A DNA stretch of 64,000 nucleotides from Elmis aenea (Eukaryota; Arthropoda; Insecta; Coleoptera; Elmidae). Numbering within the stretch: position 1 is the first letter of the stretch; the number at the start of each line of letters is the position of its first letter. The notes under the pieces were generated by a model. It had not been told where the DNA came from. It made no database searches and was given only the letters and a program-made list of their open reading frames with translations. Positions 24,871 through 40,960 of the stretch are shown here, piece after piece. A program made the translations under genes and the position numbers. The DNA is taken from the NCBI GenBank assembly GCA_947652605.1, contig OX393581.1, positions 6,948,640 through 7,012,639 of the forward strand. Direction: 5' to 3'.

Positions 24871-27685
24871 TGTTTCTTTTGTAACTAATTTAAGGCTCGA
24901 CTTTTATAATTATAAATGGCGTTATTTTTAACACTGACGGAAATACAATACAACACATATTGGTACGAACATGTTCAGAATTTTAAAAAATCAAGCAATT
25001 ATTAAACGCCATATATTTTAAAATATGATGGGTCGTTGTTACTGATTACATATCAAAGTACAATAAAACATCCATAAATATGTTAGTGTTTTCAGAGATA
25101 GGTGAACTTTTAAATAAATCTGTTAGTTGTGTAAGTTAGCAAGAACACCTGCAAAGAATAAAAATCAATTAGTCACTTGTTCTGTTTTTTTTTCCTACAA
25201 TTTATTACTTTCTATTATGGTAATGTCATCGCAACGCAAACAAGACAATTCGAGCAAATTTGCTACTAACACAACTAGGTGTTAAACCGCCCAGTAACAT
25301 AATTGCTGCATTCGGGCGAACATTTGCATATCCAATATTTATTTTCGACCAGCTTACTTTATTACAGCAAACCATTTATTTTCCGTAATACATTCATTTC
25401 ACCTCCGGTACCTACTCGCATTCCGCGAAATTCGCCTATGAATTATTCCCGCATCGGAATGAACGCGCTATAAAAAAATTGTTCTACATGGGGGTGCTGC
25501 ATTTTAAATTATCAATTACGAGCCAATTACATGTGGGTTAGTTTAACAGAGTATCGCGTTTTGCTGGGAAGGCTAAAACAGTTGAATGATTTATTGGTGT
25601 GGATTAAGCAAAGCTGGCGTTTGATAGCTAACAAATGTTTTGTTTCTGGACTGGGAACAACTGGGCGCTCTTGTGCTGCAGATTAGATATCTGCGGAAGA
25701 GGAATGTTACACATTAACTGTTTATTTCCTCCAAAAAAAATCTGGCGTGGCTTAACAAAATTTCCTACACAATCATTTTGTAAGAACCAATTTACCCAGC
25801 ACTATTTTAGGTTCATTTGGTGGGGAGAAAATTTAGACAAGTACATCAAAAGTACCTCATCATTTCACTTCCAAAAATCTTTCTATCTTTAACGGTTTCT
25901 GATATTCCCAAGTACTTCAACTTTAAACATTATCTCAGAACATCAAAGTTAAAAAAATATAAAACATTCATCTGAAACACAAATAATTTTCACAAAGGTG
26001 CCAACTGAAATCACCCAAAAAACAAGAAAATATAAAAAGCTATAGTAATAAATGATAAATTGGCATGAATAATTGTATTTTTAGGCGGTACAATTTTCAA
26101 TCAAAAATTCAACTTAACGTTTTTTATAAAGAAAATAATAGTATTCTGAGTAAATACAATAAATTTTAAAATGCTTTACATATCTTTATAAGACCTTGCC
26201 GAAACTAAAGGGACAATATAAATTAATACGTCTGTTGCCTCGGGGGTCACCATAATTGTCTGTTTTGCTACAGATCGTGTTTGGTGCACCAATTCACAAT
26301 TATTTTTTTTAAAGCGAGACAAATTTAGGGAAAATCCAGAGCATGATGAGAGTTTTTTAATTACACTTCGGCCCTGAGTGCTGAACCTCCCGGCAAATAT
26401 GTAATTTCGCCAGCAACGCAAGAAATCTACTTTGTTCTCACACGTTCTTCAACGAGCCAGCGGAAATATTCACCAATAAAACTAGCAAACTTTTTGCTTT
26501 AAAAACTTTAAAGACTGCCAGCAGAGAAATTTAAATGTTTAATACGAGTTATTCAAATTAACATGACTGCAGAAGATAACATTTTTAAAGGGATTTTACA
26601 GGAAATAGCTGTTAAATTAAAAATCCTGTGCGGTAAATCTCAACTTTTTTTTCTTCTTGGTAATCTCATATCTCTTTACCGTTAGGTGTCGGGCCTTTTT
26701 GACGTAAAAAAAAAAGGTTAAAAACCACAAATTGAAACAAATAAATACAAGAAAATTTCCAGTACAGATCATTCTCAACAAAAGAAAAATACTGCAAAAA
26801 GCTTGTTGGGAGGTGGCCTCCCGGAGGCCCACAGAGTATTCAAAAAACATCTAAAGAAGCAACTTCCATAGGTGAAGCCATGAATTATGAAGACAACCGT
26901 GGGAGAAGACAGTAATCGTCGAGCAATTAAAATGGCATCATAGCAAAGAACCATTTTAAACACCCATGATGGCAATTTATGATATGGAAGCAAAAGAATA
27001 GGAGGTGTGATAATTACGCTTCAAAAATTAAACATTTGGATTAAATATCGTTTTACCTCGAACGCCCACAAAACAACTGCAGGTCGTCGTTCGGTGTTAT
27101 AATCGTCGGCGTCTCAAGTCGTGTATCAAGGTCGGCTATGTAGACGGAAGGATGCGATACGAACGTGTTTTAATACAGCGGGTCCAGCGGTACAAAAACG
27201 AATAATAAAGAGAAAGAGGCAACAATACAGCAGCAAATTAGATCTTGATTACTTTACTTTAAAAAAAACACGAATAAATGCAAATGTTTTATTCGAAAAA
27301 ATATGCTTAACTTAAGCAGATGCTACTTAAACCGTTAAAGTATAAAAATGGATTTAACTTAATCGTACAGTTAGTCCGTTACGACAATTGCTTCATTGGC
27401 TTATGTGTAAACAGGATGCAAGTGTTGTGTTTACGGAGTATTTATAAATGTCATATAAAATTTATATTAGGTTTAAAACTATGTCTAATGTCTTTTGTTC
27501 CGAGATATTTTAGGCTCTGCATTTCAGTCGATTTAAAAATACTGATTCAGTCCATGAGCCCACGTTTCTATGAATTTAAATATTAAGCCAAAACGTTTTT
27601 TGAGGAATACTAAACCAAAATTGTTTTTTTAAGGGCCATAAATGGACTTACGCCATTTCCATAATTATTGAATTGTACAAATAAC
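24871..27685. other. intergenic, no gene recognised
   Basis: AT-rich with small GC-richer patches. GGCCTCC-C-GGAGGCC (26815-26829) is a perfect 15-bp GC-rich palindrome. At 27090-27200 a short frame with an Arg-rich GYVDGRMRYERVLIQRVQRY segment is readable but unassigned. Nothing else is supported. Confidence 0.35.
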
Positions 27686-27689
27686 GTAT

Positions 27690-28215
27690 GTTGACGATAT
27701 AGCAATCATAGGCAATAGTAGAGAAGACATAATAAGAGCGATAGATCAACTAGACAAAGGCAAAAAATCTGTGTCTGGAAATAAATGAAGAAAAAACAAA
27801 ATCTATGAAGAAGGGAGGAGAAAATATGCACACACAGGCCGATCTAGAAACAAAAGAATGTACCTTCGAAGAAGTCAATACTTTCAATTACTTGGGCAAG
27901 ACAGTGGGACAAGCTGGAAAGAACAAAGTAAGGGAGAGAATTCTGTAATAAAATCAGGCATACGGCAAAATCAAAACGCTAATAAAGAGTAAAACGCCAC
28001 GTAAAACAACCAAAACTAAAAATATACAAAACCCTGATAAGACCCGTCATAACATACGCTATGGAAACGATAACAATAAATAAGAAAGAAGAGGAAGACT
28101 TAAAAATAGTGGAGAAAGAAAAAATGAGAGCAATACTAGGACCTAACGTGACAAGAGATGAAGAAAAAAATAGAGGAGGAACTCTGAGGAGAAAATACCA
28201 TTCGACACATTAAAG
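27690..28215 (+). pseudogene. LINE fragment from the YVDD motif onward
   Basis: YVDDIAIIGNSREDIIRAID (27687-27746) is reverse-transcriptase motif C. LEINEEKTK-like, FNYLG and IKSKTPR-like pieces follow in shifted frames to about 28210. Many breaks. It is cut off by the CAGGGG element that begins at 28216. Confidence 0.75.
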
Positions 28216-29000
28216 CAGGGGTTTGGAGCAGAGCGCAGAGCAGTGGAGCAATGGGTTTTTGCCCGGAGCGGGAGCGGAGCCCGGAGCAAAGAATTTTGAT
28301 TGCTCCACTGCTCCACTTTACTATTATAAACTACAATTTTTTTTTTTATGAATTATTCTCATGGGTATAGTATTTAATAAAATTATAAATAAACTAAATT
28401 TGATTTTTTTGAAGTAAAATTATTGTAATGTAACTTTTCTGAATATTAATTTTCATTATTTTGTATTTGAATTTTGAAAAATTTTAAAGAACTTTTTTTC
28501 TTTTTTTAACTTTTTTAACTGAAGATCAATAATTTGTTCATTTATTTAACTTCACTTGTTTCTTAGGGTCAAATAAACCTTTAATTTTTATATATTTCAA
28601 TTTTTATTCACTTGATTATGCTTTGTTTTAGTCCGGTTTTGTTTTTAAATAAGAACAAGAAACAAACTACTATTGTTAAATCTTAATATTAATTTAATTA
28701 TTGCTAAATTACATTATCCTTACATGTTTTTTATAAACTCATAGATTTTCGTTTACCTACATAGAAAATTTAATTCTAAAATGTCACAGTTTGACTCCTA
28801 AGCTTACCCTGTGTTTATTTAGACTACGAAAATAAAGTTGAACCATTTTCATTAAAAAATGAAATCAATGTCAGTAACAAACAAATTTTTAATTGGTCAA
28901 AGCATATGGATATTTTAAAACAAACTGTAAAGTATTTTTCTAATTTTTTCTCTCCAAAATTGAACTTAAACCACCATTATATACGGTCCACAAAATAAAT
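28216..29000. mobile_element. longer hAT-type CAGGGG element, right end unclear
   Basis: CAGGGGTTTGGAGC at 28216 and the following GGAGC-rich 100 bp match the left end of the 2396-2780 MITE. The interior (GAAGATCAATAATTTGTTC, ACTTCACTTGTTTCTTAGGG) also matches that copy, then continues with sequence shared with 33830-34260. No CTCCAAACCCCTG end was found, so the right boundary is approximate. Confidence 0.6.
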
Positions 29001-30455
29001 TTGTTAGCACAATAGAAAAATTGTTTGGCTACTAGGTATAATGAGGTTTTAATAATAAAAAGTACGTCAAAATTCTACATGTTGTATGTCATCGTACACT
29101 TTGTGCAGTTTTGAAACAAACCAATGAATTCAGAAATTCAGATACATAGATTTGGAAATAACAGAATTGACAAGACTTTCTATTTTTTGAAACATGATAG
29201 TAAACGTTTTTATTTCTTTTGGAAGCCATTTTCGATTGTTGTTGTATAGTTAACGAACTGTATATAAAAAAAACGGTAAATATCAAACCTTTTTTCAAAT
29301 ACAAAAGTGCTTTAAATTGCATTATCAAGAGAGGTAATTCAGTTACTAGCAAAGTTATAAAATAGTAACAGGACAATTTCGACCCAAGTTTATTGGAACA
29401 ATCTAAAAGTAAAACTGGAAATCAAATAACTGGATACCTCCCAAAAATTTGAGTCGTTTATGAATGATTAGTTTTTCGTAACTTTATTAATAAATGTAAT
29501 ATCTCCCTCGATAACGCAATTTTAAATAAATTGATTATTGGATCTCAAAAACTATCAAGGCTAGATAAATTTGACCGACACCAGGCTTTTGGGAACATTT
29601 CTTAAACTATGCACAACAAATTTCAAGTTTCTAAAATTGATCATAATAAACTTATAGAGTAAACTAAAAAATTGATTTTAGGTTTTGCAGGATTATTAGG
29701 GATATCAGGGATTTTTCTGCGTTTTTCTGGATTTCTCAGGATTGTTCAAGATTGTTCAGGACACTTCTGGATATTTCAGGAACTAGGCACAATATAGACA
29801 TTTTCAGTTTAGATTCCATCTCTTAACAGTTTCCGGAATACCCGACCCTGTAGACAGAAATTAAATTAAAAACACGTTAAGCTTACAGTTAACGTATAAA
29901 AATTAGAACAAATATATTTCACGCTTAATTGTTAGGTATGTATAAAACCTAGTTAATTCTCGTTAGTCCAATTTAGTCAAGTACGTTACGATTAGAGAAT
30001 ATATCGGTGTTTTACATAGATAAACGGTTCGTTTCGTAATAAGTATTTTCCTTGTAAATTTTGTTCCTCTTACGATAATACACGTCATTATAATGATGAA
30101 TTCAGTTCAATTTGCTTTTGCGTAACATAACAAAAAGAAGTAATATTGCAGATAAAATATATTACAGTGAATTTAGAAATGAAAAACACCTGGTCCTGAG
30201 ATTTGGGAATGATTAATGGATTTGCGAAGCACAAAACGATATGGATTATATGAATATGGTAATCATATTTTAGGTGCAAAATAGTCTATTTTACGGTATT
30301 AATACATGAATATTGCAAACGTAAATATGATCGGTTTTAAAAAACCTTTTTGATTAGCGTATCGGTAACTTATTTAGCAACACAACGAGAAAAATACAAC
30401 ACACAAAATCTGGATTTTAATCATTTGTCCAATAAAAACGATGTAAATAATCTAA
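29001..30455. other. AT-rich intergenic with short TTTCTGGAT/TTCAGGA repeats
   Basis: At 29688-29790 imperfect short words (CAGGATT, TTTCTGGAT, TGTTCAGGA) recur in tandem. No gene recognised. Confidence 0.4.
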
Positions 30456-30457
30456 TT

Positions 30458-30870
30458 TTTCATTTTGCTGAAAAACTTGATGAGATAGCGAAAATCTGTG
30501 TGTGCCATTGAATTCAGAGTATGTTACTTATACAAGAACAGCAATTTTAATATGAATTATGCAAATAGTTTTTTGTTTTAATAGTTGTAACATTAAATTT
30601 TTTTGTTATTAATCTGTTTTTCCATTTTTCTGAAAAACTTAAATCTGTGTGTGCCATTGAATTCAGAGGATGTTATTTATATAAATACAGCAATTCTAAC
30701 TTAAATTATACAAATAGTTTTTTGTTTAAATAGTTTTGAAGAAAAAAAAAACTTTAAGGCTTATTAATCGTTTTTCCATTTTGCTAAAAAACTTGATGTG
30801 ATAGCGAAAAACTGCGTGTTCCATTGAATTCAGAGCATGTAATGCATATAAGAACAGTTATGAAAATTAA
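30458..30870. repeat. three-copy tandem repeat of about 156 bp
   Basis: Three units start at about 30460, 30618 and 30773. Each carries TTTTCATTTTGCTGAAAAAC or a variant, then CTGTGTGTGCCATTGAATTC or a variant, AGAGNATGT and ATANAANNACAG. The second copy lacks the GATGTGATAGCG word. Unlike the 173-bp satellite elsewhere in the window. Confidence 0.75.
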
Positions 30871-31325
30871 AACAACGTTCACAAAGTTCTGAAATGTCGG
30901 CCTGTGTTATCATCAAAACCTTGTACGTCAAAATAGCATTACATGCTTTCGTTACAATCAGAGTAATTTGTTTGAAAAACTATCAAAAAATATATAAAAC
31001 AGTACTACAAATGCTGTACATGGATTTGACTTGTGTGACATACCCGATGTTATGACACAATCCCTGGTGAGCCCAACAGATCGTAAAACAAATGTAGGTA
31101 CACAGAAAAGACATAAATACATGGCATGTCTACTCTAAAAGGGGTTGGGACGATGACATGTCACTGTCGGTGAATAATATCACTCAATCATATGGATGCG
31201 CCCGAATCATCCAGGTCAGTGCTCCAAGACGTTTGCAATCCACCACGCCCAACAAAAAATGGTCACAACTTATGATTTTCGCTAAATTTATAACATATAA
31301 GCAATAATAGTATATTACATAACTA
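30871..31325. other. intergenic, no feature seen
   Basis: Nothing supported. Confidence 0.4.
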
Positions 31326-31329
31326 GAAT

Positions 31330-31720
31330 TGTAAGAAGCATATTACGCGCGAGTGGAAAAGTTGCGCACGGAGCCGCCTAGCGGCGAGTGCGTAATTGCT
31401 TTACAACTCGTGTTATGTAGCATACTTTTTCTACGATCACATAATACATACGATTTTAACGGCTTTTTGGCTAATATACAAATGTAATTACGTTGTCTTG
31501 CCAATTTTGACGTAAGCCTACTTTGAAGTTTCTAGACAAGTGTGCGTTTTGCTTACCGTGCGTTATAATTCACTTACTAGGCAAGCAGGAAGTGTTTCTC
31601 GTGAGTCTACTTCGAGCATTTCGTTTTAAAAACTGTGCTTTTTGCTTACCGTGAGTAAGGACCCACTTGCCATGCACGCAGGCTGTACGGTAATTTATAT
31701 TAGTGGTCGTAGAAAAAATT
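31330..31720. repeat. inverted-repeat region with a GC-rich hairpin
   Basis: TTGCGCAC (31362-31369) pairs with GTGCGTAA (31388-31395) and encloses GCCGC/GCGGC, giving a compact hairpin. TTTTTCTACGATCAC near 31425 pairs with GTGGTCGTAGAAAAA near 31705, bounding about 290 bp in which GTTTTGCTTACCGTG and TTTTTGCTTACCGTG recur in direct orientation about 125 bp apart. Probably a small non-autonomous element; family unknown. Confidence 0.55.
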
Positions 31721-33825
31721 ACTTTAAACAACGTTTTTATAAACCAGCAATATTAATTTTCCGGTAATTTAAGAGGAAATTCTTGGTTCAGTAATTAATA
31801 AATTGAGCAGGGAATCACCTTAATTAAAGAGCCCAAAATGATAAATTAAAAGCTACTTTAAATACGTTACACTTTGTTAAGTCGACTTCCACCTTTTTGG
31901 ATCGCAAACTCCTTAAAACAAGTTGCCCAACGTATCAAATAGAAGTAAACTAAAAATTCTTAATACATGCAGATTTGACGACATGAAGAATTGAAGAAAA
32001 GTATCTCCTAAATTATTGCATAAAGTTTGTTATAACATATCTACTAATACTATCGTAGTAGCAACCACTATCAAATATCTACAATCAAATCGTCTTATCG
32101 TAATATTATTAAGCAAATAATTTTAAACAAATCAAACGTGAACAAACCGACTGCCACTTTCAAACCAAACGTGCCGTTAAAGTTCACACAATCAAATTAG
32201 TTTAAGCCATTTGCAAATTTTATCCAGTTAAGCAAATATAAACGTTGTAAAACACACCCACTTTGACAATATTTAAACAGGATTTAAAGATACATGTCAG
32301 CGGCAATAATCCACCGCTCAAAGAACCTGTACAGTCGTTTCTCTAAACATGGACAAGAGGTATATGTATGTATATCTGCTAGATGGAAATTCCTGTAGCT
32401 GCTGGTATCCAGGTAAGCTAGAGTAACGCGCCATGGGTTGACCGGTTTAATGCTGTAGGACGCAGGAAGAGGCTATGACCCTCTTCTCTCGCGTGTCGAT
32501 TAGATATTTGACTTTATTAACAAAAAGAAATGAACACCAAACATTTATGCACGCGCGTGAGACAATAATCCAGGGCAACGCACTTTTAATTTGGCGAAAT
32601 GTCCCATGCGACCTCGAGGATGTAACAATAGCTATTTATCGAGTCGTACGAACTTCTTTAGCGATGAAATCATAGTTCTCATAACACGTAATAACCCATA
32701 CGACAAAAAAAAAAACAAAAGCTGCGCGATGAGTTAACTTACAGTGTTAATTTTTTAACATTAACGCTCGAACTGTTATTGGAATACCGTTTTTAATGCC
32801 CACACAAGTACAGTGCGCGAAAAAAACACATTTACAAGTTGGCTTAAGTATATGTGTGTATCAAAAAATATGCCTAGGGCAACACAATGAACTAGGGGCC
32901 CCGACAAACTACCTGCTAGCAAGAAAGTGAGTCTGATACACAATGGTTTTGGCGAAGAAGTCTGTAACTTCAGCCATTCGCGTTGTCGAGGAACGCTATA
33001 CGATAAATTTTAGGTATAATTCGTGAATATTTCACGCTGTAAAGTCGTAATATATTTTTAGAATATTATAGAGGTGTTTGCGAACATATTTTTAATTTAA
33101 AAAACGCTTGAATTGTTTTAGTACTGTTAAGTTTGGGTAAATTTGCTCTTCAGGATAACACCACTGTATGAATAATGATCGAATATGTAATACGGAAAAA
33201 ACGAAATGGTCATAATTAAAGGATGGGATGATGCAGCTGATGTAGTTTTCGTGTTGTCACCTATTAAACTTCAAAATGAATTACATCTGTCAATTCCACC
33301 CAATATGGGAATTAAAAAACCATGGTAACCACCAAAATGAATCGTTTTATTTTAGAATATTTAATGGTTCATGTTCACCCATTTAATTTTTTTCTCAAAA
33401 ACTGCTGGGTTTGCAGGAAAACTTAAAGAATAAAGTTTCTAAACAAATCAACCTTTAAAAGATTTTTTTTTTAAATGCAAAATTTCAACCATCCAAAAAG
33501 TTCTGATAAAAAAAACCAACGGGGTTGGCACTTTTCAGCCCCTTGTGAAGGTGGGAGATGATTAAAAATATAACTATGGGAAACCTTTTAATAAGTATAA
33601 ATTATCTACCAAACATAATTCTCCTGCATATATCCAAATTTGAGAAATAAAAACCTAATTTTACCACTTCTCTTTAGGGGTTGTAACTCCGAAAGGAGAC
33701 GTCTAAGGGAAAAAATTATACAAAAGCTCCCCTTAATTTTCGATAAGGAATTGCCTCTCGATGTTTTTCGCAATATTTAAGAAACACCCTGTATAATATG
33801 GACCGCTTATTATAAAAGTGGTATC
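31721..33825. other. intergenic, no gene recognised
   Basis: An open frame of 66 codons at 32475-32675 has no recognisable domain. AAACACCCTGTATAAT at 33782-33797 is a TA-target MITE-like end whose partner was not found. Confidence 0.35.
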
Positions 33826-33829
33826 AGTC

Positions 33830-34260
33830 CATCATTTTTTGATTCCACATATTTATTAAATTTTGATTATTTCAATTTCATTTAAATTACGCTGTTTTAG
33901 TTCGGTTTTCTTTACAATTAAGAACAAGACACAAAATAATATTGTTTAATATGTACTTACCTACTTATTGCAAATTAAATTATAGGTACATAGAAAGTGT
34001 TTTTTTTTTAATAAACTCGTAATATGTGGCGAATTTTACTGTAAAATGGAACGGTTTAACTTCTTAGCTTACCCCTAATTCGACTACAGAAATTAGATTT
34101 AAATTATTTTTATTATAAATGATTAGCTACTACTACTAACGACCTTTCAATTGTTCAAACCATGTCAATATTTCAAAATATAAACTGCAAATTGTCTACA
34201 AAATTATTTGTTTTCTCATTTTTTTCCAACCATGGACTTACCACACTTCCATAATAAACA
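33830..34260. mobile_element. interior fragment of the CAGGGG hAT family
   Basis: Shares ordered words with 28600-28990: TTTAGTTCGGTTTTC, AAGAACAAGACACAAA, GAACGGTTTAACTTCTTAGC, CCATGTCAATATTTC. Neither terminal repeat is present. Confidence 0.6.
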
Positions 34261-34618
34261 GTAAAAAAAAAAAGGTCATTTCATAAGTCGTTTTTTACTT
34301 TCTTTACCACAGATTCATTGTCATGGTTAATTATTTCATTTCGAAGGTAAAAAAATGTTAGACATTATTACATTTAATACAAAAAACTATAAATAAACAA
34401 AAATTATTCTCCTATTAGTCATTAATATTTACAGGACATTCCAGTTATATCAACGAAACTCTGCGAAAGGTTTATTTTACCACGACATTTTTAAGGAAAT
34501 AAGTCAATTAAGGATTCAGTGCTGGCTCAATGTTGTACTAGTTGCAATTCTACAGAAATTGGGCAACTTAACCTAAAGCTGATTTTAAAGTATTGGCCAA
34601 AGATACACAAATTGTATA

Positions 34619-34938
34619 CAGGATGTCCCAGATAAGGATTACATTTTCAGCTTGGGGATCTCGCTTATTATGGGAGATACAGGTTTGTTTAAATTAGATG
34701 AATTATACCTTAGTATGAGAGGAGCGACAATCAATTTTTAGAAGTACAAAATTCCTCGTCCTTCAGATGTTATAGCAAAAAATAAGAAAATGTCGAATTT
34801 CTTTTTTCTATCATAACTTTTTTGTTTCAATCATTAAATCAATTTTATTAGTACCTTCTGAAGGTACTTTTGTATGTAGAATGTAGCTATTGTCTTAGAT
34901 ATTTTTAATCACTTTTCATTTCAATCTGGGACACGCTG
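34619..34938. mobile_element. 320-bp MITE with TA target duplication
   Basis: Begins CAGGATGTCCCAG and ends CTGGGACACGCTG, flanked on both sides by TA (34617-34618 and 34939-34940). A truncated inverted relative lies at 14595-14728. TA target use suggests a Tc1/mariner-type mobiliser, by inference. Confidence 0.75.
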
Positions 34939-34940
34939 TA

Positions 34941-37020
34941 TACAACATTGGCCACCATAATCTTCATTGTTTTAAAACATATTGAAAATATTACATAAAA
35001 CTTCACAAATTGTTGTCGATTAAATCATGTAAACATAGGTAAGTTGAATTCGATAGTACATTTTATTTTAATACAAAAGCTCAAAAAATTATCCAAAGAG
35101 TTGCAAAGTTAACCACACTAATAATGGTAATAATTTTTTGTACATAAGTGAGTTTAATTAAAAATCGCTTATTTTTTTATTAAATAAATATTTGAGACTT
35201 ATTTAAATCTTAAGTTCATATAAATATTAAAGGTCATTCATACAACCCTAAAAAAACTAAATAAAAATCATATTCAAGAGCTCTAGCATAATATAAAGTG
35301 GAGATGGGCGAGTATTTTGGCCATTAAGTGCGGTTGACAAGTGATACGATAATGTTTAATAAAAGTAATTGTTTTAAGCTTCTTAATGACATAATATAAC
35401 GTACACACGTGCACCATAAAACCGTTTGTTGGGACAGAGTCGCTTCACAATAAGAATTTATCAATTAAACGCAAAATTTACAACTTTAGTAGTATAAAGG
35501 TTTTGATTAAAAATTAATTACTGCTAAAACAGAACGATCGAAATTTGGTTTATAATTAATTGAAGATGACTGAATGTGTTTTTAAGAAGAATTTAAAACT
35601 ATACTGAATACTTAAATGTAACAATTTTAGGGTTTTTAATAATTAAAGTGATCCTATTATAATAGATTGTAATCGATATTTCCAAAGTTGAAGCTAATAT
35701 TGATTCCAGGGACAAGGTTCTAACACATGACTGCGTCCAATTTGATGTGTTTAATTGAAAAAATTCTAATTATGTTTCCGTTCAATACTTAATTACTACA
35801 GTTTCACTGTTACGTATTTTTTTGTCAGTAAATCTATGAAATTTTGAGGTAAACTTGCAATGCAAACAATCAATGATTTTTAAATTTTGTGTTATACGAG
35901 GTTAAAGAAAGTTTTCCATTTGGGGTTAAAAAAAATAGAAAATATTCATTAAAGCTTTACTAAAAACAATTTTCAAACACGTAATAAACCTAATAGAATC
36001 AGTGCTGTTTTGGTTCAATACACACGTCCTATATCATCACTATTAGTTCTGGTCACTATACTGTTTTATTTAAAACTATAACCGTAACAAAACTATTTGA
36101 AATTGAACTACTTATTCATTTAACGAGAAGTTAAAGAAGTGTTAGCGAGCATAAAAAATATAGCTATAATTTCACGTGCGCAAAAAAGGTATTTTCAATG
36201 CTAAAATGAACATTACAAAAGTGTACAGACGTAAATGAAACATATATGATCATAAAAATACGGAAAGTCAGTGTGAACCGCCGCTAATGACCTTCATTTT
36301 ATTTTAAACAGCAGTTTGTACACATAATTCAACCTACTTCAAAGTGGTTTAGTATGATAGTACAATTATTAAACACGTAATAATTTTTTTAAAACATGTC
36401 TTACGTAAATAAAACAGCAACCGATAAGTCAACAACGTAGTTTTATGAATGATAAAAAAGCAATGCAATAAAAGTTGCTGCTACGAAAAAGTACGAAGGT
36501 ACTAAAATGTCACTGTTTAGCGTTTCCCACATTTATTCTTTAGTTTATGTCCGTTAAATTTACAACTACGGCTTAACAAGCATTGGACCAATTTACCAAC
36601 ACTTTTTTATTTGTTGTTATATTCCTACAGGTGCCCATCGTGACCTTGGACACAGGTAAACTTACCTACCCTAATAATTACGTTCATTAACATTATCATA
36701 AACAATTCTGAAAAACCCGATAAACTTTGGCAAAAGCACGTTCAAATAACTATCAAGACACCAAATTAAATCGGTGTCGCAAAACATTAGGGTATTTGCT
36801 TACCTAAACAAATCCTGAACGAAAAATTAATCCAAAAAATACGGTACGTAACACACACTCAACAGTTGATCACTTATAATTTAATTATTCAATAGGCTAA
36901 AACACTGTTAAGGTAATATTTAAATCCATACCGTACCACAACATCCAACACCATATTACTGACACGACTGGTCATGCGAACCTCTACGAGTTACGAACAC
37001 AACTTTAGTTTACATACTCA
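34941..37020. other. AT-rich intergenic, no feature seen
   Basis: Two kilobases without a supported gene or repeat. Confidence 0.4.
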
Positions 37021-37029
37021 CCACATCAG

Positions 37030-37315
37030 CTTTTAGCGCTACTATGCACGAACACCTTAGATTTTACACAAATAGAACAATTGAAGGTATATTTTCAGTT
37101 CGGTTACTCGACACATCATTATATGGCGCCACTATACGAAGTTACCTTAGATACATCTTTAGTTCACTTAAACGACACAACCTTCGGGGATACCCTAGAT
37201 ATTACACAACTAGAACAATTGAACGTCTAAAATATTCACAATCGTTTCGGTGTTGACGCTACTCATAAAGGGAGACCTTAGATATTACACAAATAGAACG
37301 CTTAAAATGTTTGGC
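37030..37315. repeat. degenerate direct repeats with ACCTTAGATATTACAC
   Basis: The word CCTTAGATATTACACAAATA followed by GAAC, or variants, recurs near 37052, 37142, 37193 and 37276, each time 15-35 bp after a GCGCTACTA/GACGCTACT-like word. Spacing is irregular, about 50-90 bp. Origin unknown. Confidence 0.55.
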
Positions 37316-37917
37316 TTTTATTTCCATTCATGTACAACAAATAACATCAAATCATTTTAAAACAATATTTACTTTATATAATTACAACAAAGTTTGACAA
37401 CAATTCGATCAAAATTGATATCCGAGTGGTTTTTTGGCCACATACCATTAATAACAGTGCAGGTTCCCTGAATTAGCGCATCTTTTGTTTTAAGTGATCG
37501 AAAAAATACACAAAATTCCACAGTACAAGCACATGGTCATAAGCAACTCTTACATTATGTTTACTGATTCGGACACTTAATTTGTCTATACAAAACAAAA
37601 CCCAACTCCTAACCTAAATATATTTTTTTACATAGGAAATTAAAAGTTGAATTATAAAAAATTCAGTGGTAACTCCAAGAACATTAAAAATCACTAACAA
37701 AAATTAATGGTACATTAAAACAAAAATGGTTTAATAAATTTTTCATTCGCTTATTTTAGTAATACATTTCGAAATAAAAATAAATTAAGTCAGCAATGCT
37801 ATTTATATATTAAATAAAAATGGAATTCGTATAACAACACCACTGGCGACTGGAATATTTTTTACAAACTATACAATAATATTTAATTCGTTTTAAGTTA
37901 AAATGGTAAAGTTACCA
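37316..37917. other. AT-rich sequence downstream of RNF121
   Basis: Contains the presumed RNF121 3' UTR directly below 37918. An ATTAAA-type signal on the minus strand is readable near 37882. Nothing else supported. Confidence 0.4.
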
Positions 37918-40399
<2,482 letters not shown>

Positions 40400-40960
40400 T
40401 TTTAAATAATTTAGACTACGTAAAATCAATAAATTAACTAGTCATAGTTTACATTAAAAATTTAAGCGGCTCGATAAATATTATTTCAAGTAGCTGACGT
40501 TTGACAAATCAAACAGCTGATTTTTGATTATATGGTGCCAACTGTATAAACGAGAAATTCTTAACTTGAAACCGTTGTTAGCCAATAGAAAAAGATAACA
40601 ATATTTCAAAAATTTTCAAAAAATGTAAAAATCATTTGATAAGTGCAGAAACTTTTTGATATAACTGAAAGATGAATGAATATACAAACTTAAACTAATA
40701 AAAATCTTAATGGCAAAAAGCTGTAGTTAATTCTGTATAACAAACATTTTGTATTTTCTACTGAATAAGAATGTTGATGAATAATACCAGGGATTATACT
40801 GATCACCCAAAAGGTGATGCATGCATTAAAGATAATTTAATCTATTTCATATTAGCAGAAAGCTTAATTGCTTTTATTTTCAGTTTTCCAGTTGTAAATG
40901 AAACACAATTTATTAAATTATCTTGCCGAAAGCAGAAAACTATTTATTTCACTTTCGTTT
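40400..40960. other. RNF121 upstream region
   Basis: Presumed promoter side of RNF121 on the minus strand. No clear TATA box. The rest is AT-rich; short frames at 40771-41123 show no domain. Confidence 0.4.

Noticed and set aside
32475..32675. 66-codon open frame in a slightly GC-richer patch
   Set aside because: No domain or neighbours to support it.
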